This document shows positions 14,353-20,633 of a DNA stretch of 20,633 nucleotides, piece after piece (position 1 is the stretch's first letter; every line of letters starts with the position of its first letter). The notes under the pieces are model-generated. The model did not search any database. It had not been told where the DNA came from and saw only the letters and a program-made list of their open reading frames with translations. The position numbers and the translations under genes are program-made. The DNA comes from JAABRT01 sp038259155 (GTDB lineage Bacteria > Gemmatimonadota > Gemmatimonadetes > Gemmatimonadales > Gemmatimonadaceae). The DNA lies in NCBI GenBank assembly GCA_038259155.1, contig JBBSPE010000072.1, positions 1 to 20,633 on the forward strand, read 5' to 3'.

Positions 14353-15846
14353 TCAGACCCGTCGCCGCATGCGCGCCGGCAGAATGCCGAGTTGGTCCCG
14401 GTACTTCGCGACCGTGCGCCGAGCAATTTGCACACCGGTCTGCAGCAGCACCTCGACGATGGCCTGATCCGTGAGCGGACTCAGCGCGTCCTCACCGCTC
14501 ACCAGCTTCTCGATCTGGTCACGGATACCGCGCGCGGAGACATCGTCACCGTCGGAGGTGGAGAGCCCGGAGGAGAAGAAGAACTTGAGCGGCAGCACGC
14601 CACGTGGCGTCTGCACGAACTTTTCGTTGGTGACCCGACTGACCGTGCTCTCGTGCATGCCGACGGCCTCGGCGACTTCGCGCAGGGTGAGCGGACGCAG
14701 ATACTGGATGCCGCGCTCGAAGAAATCGCGCTGCCGGTCCACGATGAAGTGCATGACCTTGAGCATGGTCTGCCGCCGCTGCTCAATGGCCTGGATCATC
14801 CAGTTGGCGGAATTGAGCTTGGTGGCAATGAAGTCCTTGCTCTCGGTGTCGAAGCGCTTGCGGTCGCGCGCGAGCTCCTGATACGACCGGCTGAGCTTGA
14901 GGCGCGGCAGGTTGCCATCGTTGAGGAACACGTGGTACTGGCCATCGATCTTGTCGATGACGAGATCGGGTACGATGTAGTCCTCGCTGCTCGACGAAAA
15001 TCGCAGACCGGGCTTGGGATCGAGCCGGGCGACCTCGTCGGCGGCAGCCTGGACTTCCTGTGCGTTGATGCTGAATCGCTTGGAGACGTCGCTCCAGCGG
15101 TGGGCGATGAGCTCGTCGAACGCTTCCTCCACCAGGCGCCAGGCGAGGGTGCCGTCGGCCCCCTGCGCGCGCAACTGCAGCAGCAGGCACTCGCGGAGAT
15201 TGCGCGCGCCAACCCCCGGCGGATCGAGATCCTGAATGATGCCGAGCATCTGCGCCACTTCTTCCTCGGTGATCGGGGCGGCCGGCGGCAGCTCGTGTTC
15301 CTCGGCGGCACGCACGAGCACCTCGTTCACACCGTCGCGAATCTCGTCGAGGGTCGCGGCAAGATGGCCGGCTTCGTCGATATTGCCGATGAACTCCTCA
15401 GCCAGCAGCTCTTGGCGCGGCGTGAGGTCGAGTAGCGCGATCTGTTCCTTGAGATGGTCGGAGAGGTCGTGCGACGCCACCGTGACCGGCTCGTACCAGT
15501 CGCGCTGCTCGGTCTCCTCGCGCTGTCCGCCGGTCTCGAAGCCGTCGAGCAGCACGCTTTCCCAATCGACATCGTCATCCCCGGACTTCTCCGGTTCCGG
15601 CTCGGCCGTGGTATCGCCTTCGGCCATGTTCTCCGGCTCGGCCGCCTCCTCGGAATCATCACTCGCCTCGGCCTCTTCGTCTTCGGGCTCCACGAGCTCG
15701 AGAAACGGATTGGTGAGCAGCTCCTGCTTGAGGTGCTGCTGCAGGTCGAGCAGGGGCATGTACAGCAGATCCATCGCCTGGTACAGGCGTGGATTGATCT
15801 TCAGCTCCTGTCGGAGCGAAGTGCTCTGCTGCAGGCCCGTCTTCAT
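14353..15846 (-). CDS. rpoN: RNA polymerase sigma-54 factor
   Basis: The 497-residue protein shows full sigma-54 order. Region I is Gln/Leu-rich (1-55, LRQELKINPRLYQAMDLLYMPLLDLQQHL) and contacts activators. An acidic linker follows (about 55-100), then the core-binding domain. A helix-turn-helix is at LREVAEAVGMHESTVSRV, with FFFSSGL after it, and the RpoN box ARRTVAKYRDQLGI (475-488) recognises the -24 element. Nothing is missing. The start overlaps the lptB stop by 4 nt. rpoN after lptB is the same order as in many Proteobacteria, although hpf/ptsN do not follow here. Confidence 0.97.
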   Translation of the reverse strand: MKTGLQQSTSLRQELKINPRLYQAMDLLYMPLLDLQQHLKQELLTNPFLELVEPEDEEAEASDDSEEAAEPENMAEGDTTAEPEPEKSGDDDVDWESVLLDGFETGGQREETEQRDWYEPVTVASHDLSDHLKEQIALLDLTPRQELLAEEFIGNIDEAGHLAATLDEIRDGVNEVLVRAAEEHELPPAAPITEEEVAQMLGIIQDLDPPGVGARNLRECLLLQLRAQGADGTLAWRLVEEAFDELIAHRWSDVSKRFSINAQEVQAAADEVARLDPKPGLRFSSSSEDYIVPDLVIDKIDGQYHVFLNDGNLPRLKLSRSYQELARDRKRFDTESKDFIATKLNSANWMIQAIEQRRQTMLKVMHFIVDRQRDFFERGIQYLRPLTLREVAEAVGMHESTVSRVTNEKFVQTPRGVLPLKFFFSSGLSTSDGDDVSARGIRDQIEKLVSGEDALSPLTDQAIVEVLLQTGVQIARRTVAKYRDQLGILPARMRRRV

Positions 15847-17099
15847 GAGTCCGCGGACTCCTCCGGGATGTCGGCATACCGCGCCCGAAGGCGTGTGGCC
15901 AGGGTGGGACCGAGATAGAACTCGGAAACCGTATCGTCGAACACGAGCTCCCGTACGGTGCCGGACGCGCGCACCTGTCCATCATACATGATGTAGGCGC
16001 GGTCCACGATGTCCAGTGTCTGCTCGACGTTGTGATCTGAAATCAGGACGCCGATGCCTCGATACCGCAACTCCGCCACGATCTTCTGGATGTCGTCCAC
16101 GGCAATCGGATCGACGCCTGCGAACGGCTCGTCGAGCATCATGAACTTCGGTTCCGTGACCAGCGCCCGGGTGATCTCGAGCCGGCGGCGCTCGCCACCC
16201 GACAGCTGGAACGCCTTGCTCCGGCGCAGGTGCTTGATCTTGAGTTCATCCAACAGTTGCTCCAGTCGCTCCTTCCGCTGCGAGGAACTCAGGTCGAGCG
16301 TTTCCAGAATTGCCAGAATGTTGTCCTCCACCGAGAGCTTCCGGAAGATAGACGGCTCCTGCGCAAGATAGCCGATGCCCCGCTGGGCCCGCTTGTACAT
16401 GGGCGTGCGCGTGATATCCTCGCCATCGAGGGTGATGCGGCCCATCAGCGGCGCAATGAGCCCCACGATCATGTAAAAGGTGGTGGTCTTGCCGGCGCCG
16501 TTGGGGCCCAGCAGTCCCACGATTTCACCTTGGCGCAAGCGCAGGGCCACGTCGTTCACGACCTTGCGGCCGCGATACATCTTCACGAGGCCATCCACGG
16601 CCAGCTCGCTCGGATTCTCGATCGCCACCGGGCGCGGCGCGGCGCTGGGCGCGGCGTGTGTGGCCCGTGCCTCGCGCAACCGCGTGAGCACCGCATCCCG
16701 CGAGGCTCCGACGGCCTGCCACAGATCGGGGGTGAGTCGCACATGCGCGTCCGGGGCGGCCAGACCGCCGGGCGGCAGCGACACGATACCCGCCGCTTCA
16801 AGGGCCGGCATGATGTCGGACCGCAACTGCTGCAGGACCTCGTCCTCTCCGAGATGTGCCGAGGGCGCCGACGGGTCATGGCCGGCGGCGGCGAAGATCG
16901 CGATCTGGAGGTCGCGGAAGTAGTTCGCGATCTCGCGGAGGGGCGCGCTGCCGTCGGCGTGTGTCGCGGCCGTGGCGGCCGTGATCAGCGCACGAACGGC
17001 GACCGCGTGCGACATGTTCGCCGCGTCCAGGTACGCCATGTGCGCCTGCACCGTCGCGCCAAGCGGTGGTTGCGAGCTGTCGGAGGCGGCGGAACTCAT
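15843..17099 (-). CDS. lptB: LPS export ATPase LptB with extra N-terminal domain
   Basis: LptB powers extraction of LPS from the inner membrane together with LptF/LptG. Of the 418 residues, about 163-406 are a complete ABC ATPase: Walker A GPNGAGKTT (198-206), Q-loop Gln247, signature LSGGE (299-303), Walker B FMMLDEP (319-325) and switch His356 in SDHN. Features such as YLAQEPSIFRKLSVEDN are typical of LptB. Residues 1-160 are extra: two or three predicted helices, an acidic central part and an Ala/Pro-rich linker, which I do not recognise. The ATG at 17099 lies 22 bases after the upstream stop. A GTG at 16628 (Val158) would give a standard 261-residue LptB and is the main alternative. Confidence 0.9.
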   Translation of the reverse strand: MSSAASDSSQPPLGATVQAHMAYLDAANMSHAVAVRALITAATAATHADGSAPLREIANYFRDLQIAIFAAAGHDPSAPSAHLGEDEVLQQLRSDIMPALEAAGIVSLPPGGLAAPDAHVRLTPDLWQAVGASRDAVLTRLREARATHAAPSAAPRPVAIENPSELAVDGLVKMYRGRKVVNDVALRLRQGEIVGLLGPNGAGKTTTFYMIVGLIAPLMGRITLDGEDITRTPMYKRAQRGIGYLAQEPSIFRKLSVEDNILAILETLDLSSSQRKERLEQLLDELKIKHLRRSKAFQLSGGERRRLEITRALVTEPKFMMLDEPFAGVDPIAVDDIQKIVAELRYRGIGVLISDHNVEQTLDIVDRAYIMYDGQVRASGTVRELVFDDTVSEFYLGPTLATRLRARYADIPEESADS

Positions 17100-17121
17100 C
17101 GCGCGCAGGGTTGAAGAAGCA

Positions 17122-18954
17122 TCATTCGTCGTGTGGGTGCAGCGTGCGAATCGCCACCGACCGGAACGCGGCGGCCGGTGTGTCCGGGGCCCGTCGCGGT
17201 GCGGGAGTGTGTGCCACACGCGCAGTCCGTCGGAACGCCGGCGTCGCGGTGGCGTGCAGGGTGTCCGGCGGCGGGGGAACCACGCGCACGGTGTCCTGCG
17301 CGGAGTCGCGCGCGGAAGCGCCGAGCGAGTCGGCCCCCAGCGAATCGGCCGGAACGGTACAGCGCAGGGTGCCGCTGGGATCCAGCGAATCCGGCACGGG
17401 TTCGAGGTAGACCCCGGAGGCCTCTTCCTCCACTTCGACCGTTTTCACCGCACCCGAGTCGAACGATACGACGATCTTCGCGCCGCGCACGTAGTTGATG
17501 CCCGGCGGACAGGTGGGTCCGCGACTCGACGGCAGTTGGTAGCGCGCGCTCGCCCTGAGAATGGCGGTCACTTCGTGAATCGTGCTCTTGGGTGTGGTGT
17601 CGGGCGCGGTAGTGGCCGTGTCGAACAGGGCGATGATGGTGTCACCGGCGAGCACGTCTTCCTCTGGATTTCGGATGCGCGCCGTGTCCGGCGTGGTCAC
17701 GGCGAGTGCGCGCCCAACGGCGTGCAGCGCCTGGACGATTTGGCCCGGCATCAGGATCTCGAGCGAATCGGCTTCCAGCGTCTGCGTTGACGTCTCGGCG
17801 TAGGCGCGACCGGGACCGAACGCCCACGCCTTGTCCACGCGCTGGGAGTCGAGGTGCATTTCGACCCGTTCCGCGCGCATGGACACATCGTTGCTGGTGG
17901 CGGAGGCGCGATGCATCGCCACGACGCGCTCCATCACGCGGTTGGTGCTGAACATGTCAATGGAGTCGCCGGCCAGCCGGAACGGCTGCGCGGTATCGCG
18001 CGAGGAAATGACGGCGTTCCGGATCAGGCGGGCCTTTTCCGATCGCTTGTCGAATGTGGAGCTGTCCCCGGAGCCGACGATCTGCTCGCGATTGATGGTG
18101 ACATCGCCCCACGCGACGAGCACGGTGTCCCCGACGTCCTCCATCTGGTTGGCCGTGATGGTGATGGGCGGGCGCTCGACGCCGTTGGAATCCTTCTCCA
18201 CCAGGCGCGCTGAGGGGCGCTGTGGCGCGTACAGTCTGGAGAACGGTCGGCGGCTACCCGCACGATAGTACTCCATGGTGGGTCCGGAGAATGTGGACCC
18301 CGTTTCCAGCTCGGTGGCGACCACGCCGCCATAGGCCACCAGCTTCTCCTCGCCGGTGAAGTAGGTAGCGTTGGGCGCGGTCATCCGGATTTTTCCCGGC
18401 TCTTCGAACACGACGTTTCCGATGAGCTGCAGAATGCCCGCACTCTCGTACTGCTCGGCGCTGTCGGCGCGCACGGTCTGGGGGTCGCCCTGACATTGCG
18501 CCACGAGTCCTCCTCCGATGAACGACGTCCGGGTACTGTCGTTCAGCAGATTGGTGACGAATCGAGACTCCGGCGGGCTCAGTGAGAAGTCGAGCACACA
18601 GTCGCGCTTGGTGGGTTTGGCCGGCGTGGCGGGAGCCGCTGTGCTGTCTCGGCCTACCGCGGCGCTGTCCGCACTGTCGCGAGGCGCGGCCGCCCGTGCG
18701 ATGCTGTCCGTGACGAGTGAGTCACGCGTGGTCGAGTCTCGCGCCGACGAGTCAGGCACGACTCCGGTCGAGTCCGGGCGTACGATGCCGGGTGGAACGC
18801 GCGCACCAGTCGTATCTCCGGCGGGCGCATCCGAAGGAGTGACACCGGGCGGAGGCGACGCACTGCGGCGACCGCCGAAGCAGCCTGCGAGCGTCACCGT
18901 GACCGTCACTGTTGCAAGCACCGCCGCACGCGCGACGCCCGCGCGACGCCTCAT
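17122..18954 (-). CDS. lptA: Large OstA/LptA-like lipoprotein
   Basis: The 610-residue product begins with a lipoprotein signal ending in the lipobox LAGC (Cys25). A Ser/Asp/Thr-rich linker with repeated RDS units follows (about 58-105), then beta-rich OstA-type segments near 160-235 (SAGILQLIGNVVFEEPGKIRM region), 260-320 (ITITANQMEDVGDTVLVAWGDV) and 325-430. The tail is low-complexity and rich in Asp/Ser, then Pro/Arg. Such beta-jellyroll repeats form the periplasmic LPS bridge. Ordinary LptA has about 180 residues and is soluble, so this resembles the longer OstA-like proteins of other phyla. Position between lptC (4-nt overlap) and lptB supports the role. It may instead be part of an LptD-like N-terminal domain; no barrel domain is present. 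Confidence 0.8.
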   Translation of the reverse strand: MRRRAGVARAAVLATVTVTVTLAGCFGGRRSASPPPGVTPSDAPAGDTTGARVPPGIVRPDSTGVVPDSSARDSTTRDSLVTDSIARAAAPRDSADSAAVGRDSTAAPATPAKPTKRDCVLDFSLSPPESRFVTNLLNDSTRTSFIGGGLVAQCQGDPQTVRADSAEQYESAGILQLIGNVVFEEPGKIRMTAPNATYFTGEEKLVAYGGVVATELETGSTFSGPTMEYYRAGSRRPFSRLYAPQRPSARLVEKDSNGVERPPITITANQMEDVGDTVLVAWGDVTINREQIVGSGDSSTFDKRSEKARLIRNAVISSRDTAQPFRLAGDSIDMFSTNRVMERVVAMHRASATSNDVSMRAERVEMHLDSQRVDKAWAFGPGRAYAETSTQTLEADSLEILMPGQIVQALHAVGRALAVTTPDTARIRNPEEDVLAGDTIIALFDTATTAPDTTPKSTIHEVTAILRASARYQLPSSRGPTCPPGINYVRGAKIVVSFDSGAVKTVEVEEEASGVYLEPVPDSLDPSGTLRCTVPADSLGADSLGASARDSAQDTVRVVPPPPDTLHATATPAFRRTARVAHTPAPRRAPDTPAAAFRSVAIRTLHPHDE

Positions 18955-19520
18955 GGATTCTCCACGGTCACCGGCGCGACGCCCTTGAACGCCTTCAGCA
19001 CGCGAAACTTGGTGAGCTGCGGATCAGACTCGAACCCTACGCCCGTGATCTGTCGCTTGGGCGGCTGATTGAGCACGAACGCGCTGTCGCTGAAGATCTG
19101 GTCGCGCAGCTCATCGTACACCACCTGCTGCGACTCCAGACGCTCCCCGGACTTGCGCACGATCACCACGTCGCCGCGCGCCTCGAGGCGGTTCTGGCGT
19201 TGATTGTAGGTGCCCTCGCGCGCGGTCATGGTGCCGTCTTCTTCGCCCAGTTCGTTGAAAAACGTGACGTTGATGCGGCGCAACTCCAGACGGTTTCCGG
19301 CGTCGTAGGTATAGGCGATATCTGCCAGCAGATCGCCCTTGGCAACGGACTGTGCCGTGAGGACCACGCGCAATCCGTAGATGAGCTGTTCGGCCGAGTC
19401 GGGCAGAATGGTATCATCAGCTGCCGCCGGCGCCACACCGGAGGAATCGCCACATGCAGCGGCGAACGCGGTGATGGCAAACACACCGAGCGTGAGCAGG
19501 GTTCTCGGAACCGAACGCAT
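18951..19520 (-). CDS. lptC: LPS export protein LptC, predicted lipoprotein
   Basis: LptC receives LPS from LptB2FG and passes it to LptA. The 189-residue product has an N-terminal hydrophobic segment ending in FAAAC (Cys23), a slightly weak lipobox, instead of the usual single membrane anchor. The rest is a beta-rich LptC/OstA domain, with LLADIAYTYDAGNRLELRRINVTFF (about 64-88), a repeat TMTAREGTYNQRQNRLEARGDVVIV (96-120) and a DQIFSDSAFV segment. Size and gene order support the call more than single residues do. It begins one base inside the kdsD stop (TGATG) and overlaps the OstA-like gene by 4 nt. Confidence 0.85.
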   Translation of the reverse strand: MRSVPRTLLTLGVFAITAFAAACGDSSGVAPAAADDTILPDSAEQLIYGLRVVLTAQSVAKGDLLADIAYTYDAGNRLELRRINVTFFNELGEEDGTMTAREGTYNQRQNRLEARGDVVIVRKSGERLESQQVVYDELRDQIFSDSAFVLNQPPKRQITGVGFESDPQLTKFRVLKAFKGVAPVTVENP

Positions 19521-20518
19521 CAGACGGCTCCGGCGCGCATGAGGTCGTGCAGGTGTACGACCCCCACGAGCTGCGCGGCGGCATCGAGCACGGGCATGGC
19601 CATGATACCGTGCATCTCCATCCGGTGCACCACGGCGCTGCCGAGTTCCGTATCGAGGGCCGACTTGGGATCTCGCGTCATCACGTCCTGCACAGACACC
19701 GTGAGCGCGTCGGACTCGCGTTCCAGCAACCGAGCGAGGTCGCCGGCCGTGATCACGCCAAGCATCGCCTTGTCATGCGCCACGATCGCGATACCGCGCT
19801 TGCCCGCGAGACAGACGGTTGCTTCGCGCATGCTTGCTGTGGCCGCCACCACCGGCAGCGGAGCACTCACCATCACATCGCGCACGCGGGTGAGCAAACG
19901 TCGGCCCAGCGCCCCGCCGGGATGCAGACGCGCAAAATCCTCAGCGCCAAACCCGCGCTCCTGCAGCAACGCCACCGCGAGCGCATCACCCAGCGCCAGC
20001 GTGACCGTGGTGCTGGTGGTGGGCGCGAGATCGTGCGGACACGCTTCTTCACGCACGCCCAGATCGAGCACCACGTCCGCGTAGCGGGCGAGCCGCGACG
20101 TGCGGTCAGCGGTCAGGGCCACAATGCGCACACCCATACGGGCCAGCGCCTCGATGAGGCCGAGCAGTTCACTCGTCTCGCCGCTCTTGGAGAGGAGGAT
20201 GGCCACATCATCGGGACCCACGATGCCGAGATCGCCGTGCAATCCCTCCACTGGGTGCAGGAACATGGCCGGCGTGCCGGTGGACGTGAGCGTGGCGGCA
20301 ATCTTTCGCCCCACGAGCCCCGACTTGCCAACGCCAGCTACGATCACCCGACCGGTGCACGCGGCAATGAGTTGCACGGCGCGCGTGAACTCGTCACCGA
20401 GCGCGGCCGCAGCGGCGTCCAGCGCATCGCGTTCCATGGCAAGCACCCGCCGTCCACGCGCGACAATCGTGTCGTCCGTGCTGGCCGTTGGTGCGTTGGC
20501 CGCGAGCACACCGCTCAT
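19520..20518 (-). CDS. kdsD: Arabinose-5-phosphate isomerase
   Basis: KdsD interconverts ribulose-5-phosphate and arabinose-5-phosphate, the first step toward Kdo of the LPS core. The 332-residue product has an SIS sugar-isomerase domain with VIVAGVGKSGLVGRKIAAT (about 57-75), LHPVEGLHGDLGIV and ILLSKSGETSE, followed by a conserved FARLHPGGALGRRLL linker and two CBS domains (from about residue 205 to the end). The length matches the E. coli enzyme. The start at 20518 is chosen because it overlaps the kdsC stop as ATGA; the open frame upstream runs into kdsC. It leads directly into lptC. Confidence 0.95.
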   Translation of the reverse strand: MSGVLAANAPTASTDDTIVARGRRVLAMERDALDAAAAALGDEFTRAVQLIAACTGRVIVAGVGKSGLVGRKIAATLTSTGTPAMFLHPVEGLHGDLGIVGPDDVAILLSKSGETSELLGLIEALARMGVRIVALTADRTSRLARYADVVLDLGVREEACPHDLAPTTSTTVTLALGDALAVALLQERGFGAEDFARLHPGGALGRRLLTRVRDVMVSAPLPVVAATASMREATVCLAGKRGIAIVAHDKAMLGVITAGDLARLLERESDALTVSVQDVMTRDPKSALDTELGSAVVHRMEMHGIMAMPVLDAAAQLVGVVHLHDLMRAGAV

Positions 20519-20633
20519 TCCGGTTCCTCGACTCGACTCTGCACGTAGCGCTCCACCGTGTCGTGCCATTGGTCACGTGCCTGCAGCAACCCTTCGGCAA
20601 ACTCCCGTACCGCACCGGCACCGCCATGGCGGC
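20515..20633 (-). CDS. kdsC: Kdo-8-phosphate phosphatase KdsC, C-terminal end
   Basis: Only the last 38 residues are in the window. They begin RHGGAGAVREFAEGLLQA and end in SRVEEPE, matching the C-terminal RGGxGAVRE motif of KdsC, the HAD-family phosphatase that releases Kdo from Kdo-8-phosphate. The gene continues past the window edge. Its stop overlaps the kdsD start by 4 nt (ATGA). The call rests on this motif plus the neighbours, so it is less firm than full-length genes. Confidence 0.78.
   Translation of the reverse strand, partial: RHGGAGAVREFAEGLLQARDQWHDTVERYVQSRVEEPE

Overview
The window reads as an ordinary, gene-dense stretch of a high-GC, diderm (LPS-making) bacterial chromosome. 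The gene set (Kdo pathway, Lpt export parts, DapF, sigma-54) together with the protein style (Ser/Asp-rich lipoprotein linkers, GTG starts, 4-nt overlaps) fits Gemmatimonadota, possibly Gemmatimonas. That assignment is inference from style and gene order, not a database match.

Left arm (1-6292), all on the + strand. It holds the 3' part of plsY, then gpsA, a small MerR-type regulator, surE and pcm, chained by overlaps or 1-base gaps: phospholipid glycerol-3-phosphate synthesis and acylation coupled to housekeeping repair genes. An unrecognised acidic, repeat-expanded protein, an acylphosphatase and apt follow. Next come a tRNA-Arg(CCU) gene and a membrane-anchored TPR-like protein, closed by two strong stem-loops.

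Centre (6293-6865), 573 bases without a gene. It lies between convergent transcription units. It contains a 28-bp element at 6571-6598 built like a XerC/XerD dif site, followed by three tandem 10-bp GTGGA-type repeats. Gene orientation and G/C strand bias both flip here, and every GGGCAGGG (KOPS-type) octamer found by eye in the window points toward it. I read this as the chromosome dimer resolution site in the replication terminus, and it is the main finding.

Right arm (6866-20633), all on the - strand, transcribed toward the terminus. It is one long, tightly coupled envelope cluster. In transcription order it runs kdsC (C-terminal end only), kdsD, lptC, a large OstA/LptA-like lipoprotein, lptB with an unusual N-terminal domain, rpoN, a GtrB/CsbB-like GT2 glycosyltransferase, a GT4 glycosyltransferase, an MprF-flippase-like membrane protein, a YfhO-family membrane glycosyltransferase candidate, a Dpm1-like polyprenol-phosphate sugar synthase and dapF. 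The first six resemble the E. coli kdsD-kdsC-lptC-lptA-lptB-rpoN order. The later genes look like a lipid-linked-sugar glycosylation module attached to it. No insertion sequence, prophage or CRISPR array was seen.
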